The notes under the pieces are model-generated. The model was not told the origin of the DNA and ran no database searches. It saw only the letters and a list, made by a program, of their open reading frames with translations. The position numbers were made by a program, and so were the translations under genes. Shown in pieces: positions 1 to 11,000 of a stretch of DNA of 64,000 nt. Position 1 is the first letter of the stretch. Every line of letters begins with the position of its first letter. Source of the DNA: Halichondria panicea (lineage: Eukaryota > Porifera > Demospongiae > Suberitida > Halichondriidae). The DNA lies in the NCBI RefSeq assembly GCF_963675165.1, contig NC_087390.1, forward strand, positions 4,597,301-4,661,300, given 5' to 3'.

Positions 1-1
1 T

Positions 2-571
2 TGGTATCCCCTGAGGTGGGTCAACAAACTGAGGCCGTTCTTTGATGCCAACACTGGTCCCTGCAGAGATAACTACAGATTCTGGCCGGGTCTCGTCTTA
101 CTATTCAAACTTGTAGTATTTGTTAGTTCGATACTTTTGGATAACTACAACCGGTTAGTATTTCTGGCTGGCGTTTGCTTGTTTATGTTCTTCCTGATTT
201 TCATATTTCCTCGTGGAGTTTACAAAAAGTGGCCACTAAATGTCATTGAATTTTCGATGTACGTTCTTTTAGGTTTAACAAGTGCTCTGATGATTGTCGA
301 CAAACAAAAATCACGGAAAAGAAATGCTAAAACCTCCCTTACTATAGCTACTGGTTTATTCCTACTGGTAATGATCTATCACAGCTACAAAACAGTCAGT
401 AAAACCAGATGTTGGAAAAAGATTGTCATTTGGATACGACAGAAAAGAGCACAAGCAAAACAAACAAACAATAAAGCAGTAGATGAATGTTCAGCATTGC
501 TTAGGCCACAAAGGTTGACTCCAGCTACTCAATTCATAGATCTACGAGAACCACTCCTAGAAGATGACTAA
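2..571 (+). CDS. C-terminal end of a beta-helix/multi-pass membrane protein (5' part outside window)
   Basis: The reading frame is open from base 2, upstream of the first internal ATG at 137, and ends at a stop at 569-571. The translated start (WYPLRWVNKLRPFFDANTGP) is nearly identical to the matching part of the complete gene at 1065-4634. It covers the last three or so hydrophobic segments and a basic tail ending in REPLLEDD, against REPLLED in the neighbour. This is therefore the 3' end of a tandem paralogue on the same strand, 493 bp upstream of the next copy. What is visible is a membrane-embedded C-terminus with a cytosolic tail. Its extracellular part lies outside the window. Function is unknown. 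Confidence 0.85.
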   Translation, partial: WYPLRWVNKLRPFFDANTGPCRDNYRFWPGLVLLFKLVVFVSSILLDNYNRLVFLAGVCLFMFFLIFIFPRGVYKKWPLNVIEFSMYVLLGLTSALMIVDKQKSRKRNAKTSLTIATGLFLLVMIYHSYKTVSKTRCWKKIVIWIRQKRAQAKQTNNKAVDECSALLRPQRLTPATQFIDLREPLLEDD

Positions 572-1064
572 TATGTTATCACAATGTCACAGTCATTGAT
601 TAGCATACATAATTATAACACATGCATACACGTAGCACAACTATTATACATGCAACTTATTCAATAACACATTTTATTATAATAAATATCTTGATGCATG
701 TACACTGTAGAGTAGTGCATGTGCATAAAGTATAAATATAAGCAGTATAATAGTACGCCATTAGGAAATGAGGATAGAATTCTAACGACAAATGAAACAG
801 GCTCCATACTATTGTGCCGTAAAGCTTATAATACCAGTATCTATACTGAATGTATACATAATTATAAATACACTTGTTTAAGCTGAAGTTATAGTATTCA
901 CTCAGATAAAACTAACAGATAACCACCATATTTCTGTTTATGTTTCACACAATAAGAAACGATAAGAAACAACAGCATTCCATCAGTGCATTCACTTTTC
1001 ATGAAAAACTAGAGATAGTCCAGGTAGACAGACACAACTCAGCAAAGATCTACAGTATACAAAC
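572..1064. other. Intergenic region between the two beta-helix/multi-pass paralogues
   Basis: 493 bp of very AT-rich DNA between the stop of the first copy and the ATG of the second. A TATAAATATA-like stretch lies near 731, about 330 bp before the ATG. No convincing ORF or RNA gene is visible. Confidence 0.5.
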
Positions 1065-4000
1065 ATGCACGAAAGAAAAATTATTCTACTAGTTAGTCTC
1101 TTCCTAGTGATAGCTAGCTGCTCTCAGAGATATTGTGTATGTGAAACATGTAATCAAACATGTAACGAGAACCTTCACTGCAATCGATGTCATCCTCTCA
1201 TGTGGTTTGTGGAACACACACAGGTCATCCAAAACAATAGTGTGATTACATTTCTACCAGGAAATCATAGTCTAGACAGTACATCTGGAAGGAACAATGC
1301 TGTTTTGAAATTCTCACGAAAGAATGGTCTAAATTTGACAGGCAACAACACAGTTGATGCAGATGCTAGTACAGTGGTTTGCAAAGGCAACCGGACGGGA
1401 TTACATTTTCAATTGTCCACGAACATTCAAATTAAGAGATTACGCTTTATAAATTGTGGATTTTCGCTAGCCAATACATCAGCTCTCTCATTCATTAATT
1501 CAACAAACATATCAGTTTCTTACGTGTCCATCACACACAGCTGTACAAAGGTAGAGGGAGCTTTGCTTTGGTTTGACTCTCAGCAACTAAGTATCACTAA
1601 ACCATCAAATTTACTTATTGCGCACTCGATTTTCTCATTCCAAAAATGCAAGCAAAACGGGAAAGGCTTGTACTTGAGAATTCAAATACCAAAGATGAAT
1701 GTCACACTTCACAATGTCACAGTGATGAACGGTGCAGCAGAGCATGGAGGAAACATTGAGATATGCTTGCAAAGATTCATCGATAATCCAAGTAGAGTGG
1801 ACATTACAGATAGTACGATCTTGAGCGGAAAGGCAAAACATGGCGGAGGTATTTATTTGACCTTTGAAAAACACAATGAAGAGTACATTCAACACGAAAA
1901 CAGAACATTTGTAACATTCAGTAACACTACATTCGAAGGCAATTATGCAACAAAATCAGGTGGAGCACTTCGGTTGATGGCTAATGGTTTTACAATACAA
2001 ACAAGCCTCTACTTCTACAATTGTACGTTTAAAGGCAACACTGCTAAAATAGGAGGAGCTTTATTGATACCATCGCTGAGAATTCCCACTCATTTACCTC
2101 ACACAAGCCCCCAGCTTTCAGTAATCTTTGACAACTGTACTATCAGTGAAAACAACCTAATACAGTACACAGATCAATACAATGGTGACGGCATAGTTTG
2201 CTTATACAGTGTAGACAAAGCTGTTATTAGAAACACCCACTTCACTAACAACAATGGAACAGCTTTGCTACTTGTAGAAAGTACAGTATTGTTTAAAAAC
2301 TACACACTATTCAATCATAACGTTGCAGCCCACGGGGGTGCTATTCGAGTGTGTGACGGATCTACGTTCTTTCTCTATGATGGCACACATATTGAATTTG
2401 ATAGCAACAATGCAACCGTGTCTGGTGGTGCGATCTATGCTGAAGATAATTGTGTACAACTAACTCTGATATGTTTTTATCAAGTGAATTCAACAGACAT
2501 TAAACTTAACAACACGGCAATTACCTTAAAGTTCACAGACAATTACGCCTCTTTTGCAGGAGATGCAATATACGGAGGCTCTGTTGACACATGCTTTTCC
2601 TTTGAGAATGCTTATACACCCAGCAATAGACAACACTACAAAGCTCTATACGAATATATCTTTCACATTCTTCCATGGTCAGATTCCATGGTGACTTCTG
2701 ACCCGTTTCGCGTGTGCAACTGTGACCGACAAACAAGATTACCAAACTGCACATCAACTGATCTGGAACTAAGTGCAAAGTATCCGGGGGAAAGATTTCA
2801 AGTCAATGTAGCAGCTATTGGGCAAAGAAATGGGACTGTCCCAGCACTGGTTCACATAACACCAACTAATCTTGTTCATACCTATAACAACCAGATACCA
2901 GTAATGGATAAATGTCAGTCACTAACTCTAGCAGTGTTTTCAAAGCCAAACACGACTACAAGAATCAACATCTCTCTGGCAGAGATGGACATAGCCACAG
3001 ATCTTTCAAGTAACTCTGGTTTGAAGATTTCAATTCCAATTGCTTCTTGTCCTTGGATTTTCGAGTTCAATGAAACTGGTGGTAAATTTTGTGATTGCCA
3101 TAACATTTTAACTTCGTTGTCCGGAAGTACACCGATAAGCTGCAATATAACTAGCATGAGCATTACTAAAGCTGATGGGCATTCAATGTGGATTAACTGT
3201 AAGATGGACACTGACAACAACAATACCATTGAAGGTCATCTAAAATGCAGCACTATTGAGATTGCAAAACATTGCAGGTATTGCAATGGAATCGTTTTCA
3301 CTCCATTCAACTTGTCCGACCAGTGCATTGATGGAAGGGAGGGACGATTGTGTGGCAGCTGCAAGGCAAACTACAGCTTTTCTCTTGGATCTCCAAAATG
3401 CTTGCTGACCCTTGAAAACTGCTCAGTATGGAGAACATTAGTTTTATTGATAATCTTCTTTGCAGTTGGATTACTCTTTTTTTGCATTCTGGCACTATTA
3501 AATATCACTGTTGCTGAGGGAACAATCAACAGCTTACTTGTTTACACTACTTGCATCTATGCAAACGGAGACATTTTCTTTCAAGATAGTTTTAGCCGAT
3601 TTAATCAAATATTAAAAGTGGCTATTAACTGGTTTAATCTTGACCTTGGTTTTACAGTTTGCTTCTATAGTGGTATGACTGCCTACAGTAAGCAATGGCT
3701 GGAGTTCACATTTCTAATTTACTTATTGCTACTTGGTGTGATGATCGTTTGTATGAGCCGCAAATTCATGTGGTTTACTAGACGAACTGGACGAAATATA
3801 GTCCCAGTGCTTTCTACAATGGTGCTCTTCAGTTTTTCTAAGATCGTCAAGAACTGCATCAAAAATTTTCATTGCAGTAGAAACCACTACAAATCAACAA
3901 ATAACGAAAGTCCATTTATATGGCTGGGAGACGAAACTATTGATTGCTTTGCTGGAAGCCATATCCCCCTTTTCCTCATTTCCGTATTTCTATCTGTAGC

Positions 4001-4634
4001 AGCTCTTTTGTACACCTTTTCCTTGGTGTTAATCCAGTGCCTACAGAGAAGATCAAACTGGTATGCCCTGAGGTGGGTCAACAAACTGAGGCCGTTTTTT
4101 GATGCCAATACTGGTCCCTGCAGAGACAGTTACAGATTCTGGCCCGGATTCTTGCTACTACAGAGACTAGGCATGATGTTGTACAGTATAAATTTGTTCA
4201 ATGACTCACCTGAACATAAAATGCTCTACATAACAGCAGTGTGTATTCTGTCATTGTTTCTTATTTTTGTAATTCCTCGAGGAGTTTACAAAAAATGGCC
4301 ACTAAACGTTCTGGAGGTTTGGTTATTCTTTTTGATGGCTTCGACTTGTGCATTGATGGCAACTGATATAACATCGCATGTTAAGGAAAATTGCATAAAT
4401 CTTTCAATATCATCTGCTTTGACAACTTTCCTATTGATTTTGATTTATCACTTTTACAAGCAAATTAACAACACCAAAATATGGAGAAAGATTACTGCTA
4501 AAATTTGCAAGAAGCGAAAAAAACACAGTGCTTTGAAGAACAAAGTAAACGAAAGTACGCCATTGATACGGCCTGAGGGAATGCCTGAAGACATTCACTT
4601 TAATGAATCGCGTGAACCACTTTTAGAAGATTGA
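1065..4634 (+). CDS. Secreted-ectodomain beta-helix protein with multi-pass membrane C-terminus (1189 aa)
   Basis: Single-exon ORF. It has an N-terminal signal peptide (about residues 1-26, hydrophobic core ILLVSLFLVIASC) and a Cys-rich stretch (27-43). A long Asn-glycosylation-rich region (about 60-500) follows, with repeats of the form FxxNxAxxGGAI (FEGNYATKSGGAL, FKGNTAKIGGALL, FDSNNATVSGGAI). That is the pattern of chlamydial Pmp/right-handed beta-helix repeats. A Cys motif (DGREGRLCGSC, about 755) precedes roughly eight or nine hydrophobic helices from about 788 to 1150, then a basic and acidic tail. The family is seen as lineage-specific expansions in sponges and cnidarians. A surface receptor or adhesin role is inference; I know no assigned function. 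The tandem paralogue upstream shows local amplification. Confidence 0.85.
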   Translation: MHERKIILLVSLFLVIASCSQRYCVCETCNQTCNENLHCNRCHPLMWFVEHTQVIQNNSVITFLPGNHSLDSTSGRNNAVLKFSRKNGLNLTGNNTVDADASTVVCKGNRTGLHFQLSTNIQIKRLRFINCGFSLANTSALSFINSTNISVSYVSITHSCTKVEGALLWFDSQQLSITKPSNLLIAHSIFSFQKCKQNGKGLYLRIQIPKMNVTLHNVTVMNGAAEHGGNIEICLQRFIDNPSRVDITDSTILSGKAKHGGGIYLTFEKHNEEYIQHENRTFVTFSNTTFEGNYATKSGGALRLMANGFTIQTSLYFYNCTFKGNTAKIGGALLIPSLRIPTHLPHTSPQLSVIFDNCTISENNLIQYTDQYNGDGIVCLYSVDKAVIRNTHFTNNNGTALLLVESTVLFKNYTLFNHNVAAHGGAIRVCDGSTFFLYDGTHIEFDSNNATVSGGAIYAEDNCVQLTLICFYQVNSTDIKLNNTAITLKFTDNYASFAGDAIYGGSVDTCFSFENAYTPSNRQHYKALYEYIFHILPWSDSMVTSDPFRVCNCDRQTRLPNCTSTDLELSAKYPGERFQVNVAAIGQRNGTVPALVHITPTNLVHTYNNQIPVMDKCQSLTLAVFSKPNTTTRINISLAEMDIATDLSSNSGLKISIPIASCPWIFEFNETGGKFCDCHNILTSLSGSTPISCNITSMSITKADGHSMWINCKMDTDNNNTIEGHLKCSTIEIAKHCRYCNGIVFTPFNLSDQCIDGREGRLCGSCKANYSFSLGSPKCLLTLENCSVWRTLVLLIIFFAVGLLFFCILALLNITVAEGTINSLLVYTTCIYANGDIFFQDSFSRFNQILKVAINWFNLDLGFTVCFYSGMTAYSKQWLEFTFLIYLLLLGVMIVCMSRKFMWFTRRTGRNIVPVLSTMVLFSFSKIVKNCIKNFHCSRNHYKSTNNESPFIWLGDETIDCFAGSHIPLFLISVFLSVAALLYTFSLVLIQCLQRRSNWYALRWVNKLRPFFDANTGPCRDSYRFWPGFLLLQRLGMMLYSINLFNDSPEHKMLYITAVCILSLFLIFVIPRGVYKKWPLNVLEVWLFFLMASTCALMATDITSHVKENCINLSISSALTTFLLILIYHFYKQINNTKIWRKITAKICKKRKKHSALKNKVNESTPLIRPEGMPEDIHFNESREPLLED

Positions 4635-4715
4635 GTTTAGCATGATACGTACGAGTGACAATATAGCACAAACAATCATAATTGTTACAGTAGTTACACT
4701 TGTGTGTGTAAAATC

Positions 4716-4721
4716 AATAAA
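4716..4721 (+). promoter_or_regulatory. Candidate poly(A) signal
   Basis: A canonical AATAAA lies 82 bases after the stop codon of the beta-helix/multi-pass gene, in a position expected for 3' end formation. Confidence 0.5.
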
Positions 4722-4977
4722 CAGCTGATTCAATTTACACATGCAGACTGAGAGCTCAAGGGAAATACTGACTCCCACATAATTACAATTCTTCACAATA
4801 ATAGCCTCATTATTAGTATACGCTTACACACTGTTTCAAAAAAGGACTGATAAGCATGTGTGAACACAAGTTATTATAAGAGACACTATAGGTAAAATTA
4901 TGGGATGGCTAGTACAAGCATCAACAGTACAAGTACATTCAGTAATTTGTCAGGAATAAAAATTCAGCTCAAACTAC

Positions 4978-5119
4978 TGTATAGCGGGTAATTTTCGGGG
5001 AACAAAATATTTGTGGTTGAGCAGTATTTAATCATTTCGTGGTTGCTGCTTGCACTGCAGGTAAAGGTAGGCAAGGTCGCTTACCACGAAAACCACGAAT
5101 ATTTTGCCCCTATACGGTA
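4978..5119. repeat. MITE, family B (TATAGCGGGTAATTTTCG ends)
   Basis: Left end TATAGCGGGTAATTTTCGGG faces an inverted right end containing CCACGAATATTTTGCCCCTATACGG. The same ends recur at 10532-10725, 14621-14807, 24195-24512 and 54263-54487, with fragments near 5307, 9277 and 22740, so this is a dispersed non-autonomous element. Confidence 0.65.
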
Positions 5120-5533
5120 CTTTTTAAAATAACACATCTTGGTTGTCCTGACAAGTTCTCGTAGCATAATACATTTTGTTCTGCCATCAGGTGATATTGG
5201 TTGTTGGACACTATATTACCCATGCAATGCCTTTAGTAAGCTCTATAAAAAAGGAGACTGTTTAGGCTCAGCTCATAAAATAGAAGCTTACCTATACCTA
5301 TACCTGTATAGCGGGCAAGCTGACCTCGACGAAAATTTTACCCACGAAAACGTAGGCGTGGCTTACCGGAACGCATGCAATGAAGCAAATGAAAATGTTT
5401 ACTCCTGAAAATAACCACTGATGAATACATTGAACAAAGCCACATGGCTGATATGAGACATGCTAATGCACATTTTAACCTTTGCATGCTAGAATACTAT
5501 GACTGAGCAAGTAGTTAAATGGTTGCTATAATC

Positions 5534-6028
5534 ATAGATTGAAGAGTTAGAGGGATAGGAAACGGTTTGTATCTCGAGTAACATCCGCGCTACGCTGCGG
5601 TTTAATCGAGGCCATCACAACAATATCTATTTCTACACTCAGTGCATAATAAACTACAAGTAACTGTGCTTAGTCCGTGCAACTCACTTATATTTCAAGG
5701 TCTATACCTATTGTAGTAGTCATAACCAGCACGCTTACACGTTATATGTTCCAATAGCTCTAAAACAGCCTTGGGAACATATAACTTTATTGGAAAGTCT
5801 CTTTTTACTGGGTGTGGTCAGACATTAGCAAGTACTACACGTGGCTCATGGACTAGGCGTGTTATAAATTGCTGAAAGAGATGATGTCTCGAGGAAACAC
5901 AGCTTTGGGAGTTACCCGGCAAAAATGTGCTTAATAGCCTCGTAACGCAGATATTTTTCGAGGCAGATTCAATGTAAAATCATCACGTGCACCACTCCGT
6001 TTCCTATCCCTCTAACTCTTCAATCTAT
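5534..6028. repeat. MITE, family A copy 1 (about 495 bp)
   Basis: Imperfect terminal inverted repeats of about 30 bp: ATAGATTGAAGAGTTAGAGG at the left and its near-complement TCTAACTCTTCAATCTAT at the right. The TIR and interior match the element in the DET1 intron at 10018-10520. There is no coding capacity. Confidence 0.75.
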
Positions 6029-6432
6029 GCTATAATTACACGAAAGTTGACTGTTATTTATACCTCTACCCATAATTATAATACTACATGTATGAACTGT
6101 ATAGTCACTTAGGTAAGAATTCACTACACGTAGACAGCATAAACAGAACGATTTATACCTCTGGTTAAAGTGTTAAAATGTCATGCTCTGTCAGTAAAAA
6201 TGTACTTATGAAGTACAATTATTCAGATTACGCAGCACTTGTGCACTACCACCGTACCGGCGTACCCATGCAATGGTCACCAGGCCATTTTTTCGCCCTA
6301 GTGTTACAATTGAGAAGAAAAAAAAGGCCTGGGAACGAGGCTAGATACAACCCTAGTACTGTATGGGGGCAAAGCCAAAGACTATAATCTCAGATTCCTT
6401 TTTTTGCTTCGTACCTAGGGAATGCCATATAA

Positions 6433-6694
6433 TTATAGCCAGGAGCCCATAAAGAGAAGGAGCGGCTAACTTCAACGTACACTCGGGGATCACATCTCGT
6501 AATTGCCGGTGAAACCGCACTTTCTTGTATGGAAGCGACTAAGTGCTTGCAAACCGCATCCCTGCATTGCGTATAACACGTGTAGGGATTCAACCACTTA
6601 GTGACCCTGCATATATGGAAATGCGGTCATAACCAATTACGAGATGTGATCCCCGTAGTTAGCCGCTCCTTCTCTTTATGGGCTCCTGTTATAG
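6433..6694. repeat. Foldback (palindromic) element
   Basis: The left arm (6433-6505, contains GCCCATAAAGAGAAGGAGCG) is the reverse complement of the right arm (6634-6694, contains CGCTCCTTCTCTTTATGGGC), with about 130 bp of loop. Short ORFs here are by-products of the palindrome. Confidence 0.75.
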
Positions 6695-6716
6695 CTCATA
6701 TACAAAACATGTGAAG

Positions 6717-6963
6717 TACAGTAGAATCTCGATTTTCCGGACACTTTGGTTCCAGAGGGAGGCCGGACAAATTAATATGTCGGATAATCGAATAAATAAA
6801 CCACGCCTTGATAAACAGCAGTGCCACATGGTTGTCTACGCATGCGCAGAAGATAAGCAGGCCTGTCTCCATAGTAACAGCTGCAATGCGTGCTCATTTC
6901 AGGGACACGCCCATTTTATATAAAAAGAAAATTGCCAAGCCGGATAATCGAGATTCTACTGTA
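6717..6963. repeat. MITE, family D (TACAGTAGAATCTCGATT ends), 247 bp
   Basis: Near-perfect terminal inverted repeats: TACAGTAGAATCTCGATTTT at 6717 and AATCGAGATTCTACTGTA ending at 6963. A truncated relative lies at about 42475-42689. It sits in the 3' flank of the TRIM-like gene. Confidence 0.75.
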
Positions 6964-7076
6964 TGTTTATTGCTGTTGTACTACAGCAATCAATTAGTCT
7001 CGGGATCAGATAAAAATAACCGCCTTCAGTTTTATCATGCACATAACGATACTGAGTGCTATGAATAACGACCTAC

Positions 7077-7764
7077 CTCTTTGTTCTGTGGCCTTTTCAA
7101 CGATATCACTGGAACTAGCGCTCTCGCTCTCCCTCACCGGCACCAGTTCCTCAATGCTAACAACTTCGTGTGATCGATACTCCACCCATGTCTCATGCAT
7201 CTTCTGGCACAGCTCACAGATAAAGCAGCTATGTTGTTTGCAATACGCAACTGCTAGCGGGGGATCTCGACAGTGACGACATCTTGGTCCCCCTTCTTGT
7301 ACTAGGTTCTCCAGTGTTTCAAGGATTGCAACCCCATCTGAAACGATAGCAGGCGACTGGAATCCATCTACACCTTTTTCTGGTAGTGGCCATTGCTTCT
7401 GGCATTTTGGACAATCAATGTAGTTATGAATAGTGCCTTCAATCATTGACCTCCTAGATTTGGTGAGAGAGAAATCAACAGTGTTAATTTTGTCGGCTTG
7501 GGTTGGCGAAGGATCGCTGCTGTTGTTTGGTTGTACGTCTATTGAGCTGCATAACGTCTTGCTCTCATCGTGCACTTTAGGTGTAGTAGGAGGTGTAGTA
7601 GTAAATTGCGTTTCCACTGGTAGTTTGTGTAAACAATCAACGCAGAAAGTATGCAGACATGGAAGTAACCTAGAGTTGTACGCCCCATAAAGCTGCTGGC
7701 ACTCTGGACAGGTCACTCCCTGCCTGAAATCTTCAATGACTTGTGAGCTTCTGCAGGTAGCCAT
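7077..7764 (-). CDS. RING and B-box (TRIM-like) E3 ubiquitin ligase, first exon
   Basis: The ORF starts at ATG 7764. It has an N-terminal RING (CPEC at residue 19, then LPCLHTFCVDCLHKLP) whose last zinc pair (CPKC) is displaced by an insertion of roughly 75 residues rich in Thr/Pro/Ser. A B-box-like cluster (CRHC, CKQHSCFICELCQKMH, H) follows at about residues 160-200. TRIM proteins are RING-type ubiquitin ligases. A consensus donor (AG|GTAGGT) follows 7077 in a plausible place, so coiled-coil and C-terminal exons probably lie further down the minus strand; I could not identify them among the MITEs at 4700-7000. Without splicing the frame runs to a stop at 7006 and adds a hydrophobic tail that is probably intron sequence. 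Confidence 0.75.
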
Positions 7765-8068
7765 AGCCAGAGGTAGATTTTAGTCTTGCTGTGACAATAT
7801 GTATACTTGCTTAGCTAGCTAGCTGTACTGTACTTATTGTATGTAAACAGAAAAGCACGGTGTGACTTATTGTGGGGTCACGGGTCAGTAGGTAGATCTA
7901 GATTACGTCTGCGGTCCTGTATAGGGATTTTCCCGTATAATTACTGTCAGGCCACAACTCTGGGCCGGCCGGCCACAGTCTAGTCATCAGGAAATAGCTC
8001 ATTCAACATCATAATTATAAATATATATACAAATATGCGATTATACAAATATGGGACATTGCACGAAG

Positions 8069-11000
8069 TTAGGTTTCTCTATGTAACATAAAAGACAGCC
8101 ATGGGTTAGTGCTTTTCAATAGTCCACTAGTAGGAGCTACATGTTCTCCAGTTGGAATAGTGTTTCGAAAGTGAAAGGACACAACGTAATCCATTCCTCG
8201 CCCGCTGGCCTTCTGAATTGATATAATAAAAGGTTCTGAGGGATGAAAGATGTAAGCTATAAGGCGACGAGAAAGGGGCTGGGTGTTGCCACGGAGAGCA
8301 GTATCCAGCTGGAAGCTTGAGTAACCTCCATCACGACAGAAGAACCTGTAGGTGGAAGAAAGGGGGGTTAATAGCATTGCCATAATTGTCAATCAATGTT
8401 TAGAGCTACATGTACAATAGTAAACCAGTAGGTTGATTGGCAGTGCTTGATGGATTTGAGAATAGGGAGAGGGATTGGAAACGGAAGTTACCTTGAATTA
8501 TATCCGCATTACGTGTAATCGAGGCTGTGTATCTAACGTTAGTGAAATCTAGGCTAGATAGTACCTTGACTGTCTGCTACTATATTTGTACTAAAACTTG
8601 CATTTCCAACTGACACTTGAGACCATATGGGACACATACACCGATGAGTTGCACAGTCTTAGCTATATTCATAAAGATCTCATAGCGTGACGAACAACTC
8701 TAGCTATCTTCACAAAAGTCAAAAATGTATTTTTCTTTTCCAACTGATGCTCACCACTAGGGGGCATAAGAGTGACGTTTTAGGGGGGCTGTGAATAGCT
8801 TGTAGTGATCATAATTCATGAAACATAGTTTCCTGCGTGTTGAGCAACCGTAACACGGATTGACATCAAAGGCTCTCTAGTGCCATGCTGTAAAATTTCA
8901 CGTGATGCTACTTCCGTTTCCAATCCCTCTCCCTATTCAATCTATGATTTGAGTCAGTATGGTGTGGAGTATTCAATTTGAAACTGATGGGGGCTAGAAG
9001 TATAATACAATACAGAGGATTTCAGGTTGGTTGGCAAAAGTTAAAAGTTGAAGTGCAGTCAACCATGACCACTAATTGCATTAGTAGGAAAAAACATGCA
9101 GTGTGTTGAGTGCACTTCAACTCTGAAATCCTCTGTACATGTAGTACAGCTGTTTGCATAGACCTTGCAAAATACTAGATCAGCTCACTGCATTACCACA
9201 AAACCACAAAATCACCACACAATGTTGCTATGCAAACAACATGCATGCAGTCCTGAGCAACGATGGTTTCTAGAACTTGTATAACGGGTACTTTTTGAGT
9301 AGACCCTCGAAAAATACCTGCTATATAAGGTGGTACAAGAGTAGATGCTTTTATCTACTCTTGGTGGTATGGAAACGAGGTTTGAAGTTTCAGGCTGAAG
9401 AATGCATGTTAGTACGAAGTACCTTAAACACTAAACAGATCACAAAATATTGTTTGGTGCTAATCTAGTAGAGAAATATGTTCGGACTTGATGGTCAAAA
9501 CCGGTATACCGCAGTGAGCAAATTAGTAGGCTCTTTAGCGTAACAATTTTTCGTACAGCACAAGTCTCAGCATAAGGCGTTGGTAGACCATTCTCTACTT
9601 CAAATCCTCCCGGTTCTATGACTCTCCATGTAGTCTATTTCTTGAAGTCATGCACCATTGCTCACTTTTTATGAATGTGAATGTACCCAATACTATTTGT
9701 TTGCATAGCAACATTGTATGGTGGTTTTGTGGTAATGCAGTGAATGATTTAGTATTTTGCAAGGTCTATGCAAACAGCTGTACACCTTTGCAAGAGTTCA
9801 TTAGCCAACTCCTGATGTTAGGTACACTTTGCCCAGGGGTTCTGTCTAGACAAGTCATTTTTGGACAAAACAAACTTTGGGGAGACAGTACATGTACATG
9901 ACAACTGTGAAAAGTAAACATTAAGTCACAAGTGAAAATCAAAAGGACAGTAAAAACTTGAGCACACCTGCAACTGGGTGACTCTTAATCAGTATGCGCT
10001 ACAGCATGCACACACCAAGATAGGAGAGGAAGAGGGATTGGTAACAGAAGCAGATTGGTAACAGAAGCAGTGCACGCGATGATTATACATTGAATCTGCA
10101 GAAAGCCTTGGGCAAAAGTTGTGTTTCCTCGAGACATCATCTCTTAGCAATTTATAACATGCCTATTCTGTGAGCCACGTGTAGTACTTGCTAATGACTG
10201 ACCACACCCAGTAAAAAGAGACATTCCAGTAAAGAGATAAGCGCATAATTATATTGCTGCTATTATTTTAGTCTTGTATTGATGGCCTATTTATACACAC
10301 AGTGCATAACAAACTACAAAAGCAAATATGCTCAGTCTGTGCAACTCACTCATATTTAAAGGTCTATACCTATTTTAGCAGTTATAACCAGCACCAGGAG
10401 CACATGATGTAGAAATAGGCCATAACCGGGCCACGCCTATCTACAGCTTTGGCTTGTTGACACAGCCTCGATTAAACCACAGGTGCATGTTACTCGAGGG
10501 TACTTCCGTTACCAATCTATGGACTCACATACTGTATAGCGGGTTATTTTCGTATGGTGGAAATTTTCAGTATTGTAGAGCATCATACGAAAATTAAACT
10601 ACGAAATTTTTCTACCGCAATACGTTCAACGTCACTATCCTGAGCTATACCAATATTTAAAATACTTCAATTGGGTAGTTCATACAAAAATGTGCACCAA
10701 CGTAAATTACCCGAGGTGCTATAAGGTAGCTAACTCACTTGACAGGAATATCTCCACAAGGTTTTGGTCGCTCAATAGCAGACACCCACTTGTCATCATA
10801 ACTGAACAATGATAGATCGAGGTACGGGCTACTAGACAAACACTGTGACGACACCGGCAACTGGCCCAACAGCCTGCGAGTGGCTTCTTTATGACCTCCA
10901 AACTTTGCACTTGTGATCGTTTGCTTGAACTTCTGGTGCAAAGCCCTAGCGTACGGGTTGTTGGCTACCGAGCTGACATCTCTCGATAGAGGGTGAGAAA

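Noticed and set aside
6390-6593. 67-aa minus-strand ORF as a second TRIM exon
   Set aside because: It coincides with one arm and loop of a foldback element.
7006-7076. Hydrophobic C-terminal tail of the TRIM-like ORF as a membrane anchor
   Set aside because: A consensus donor lies at 7077/7076, and the tail has no polar end typical of tail anchors. Read-through into an intron is simpler.
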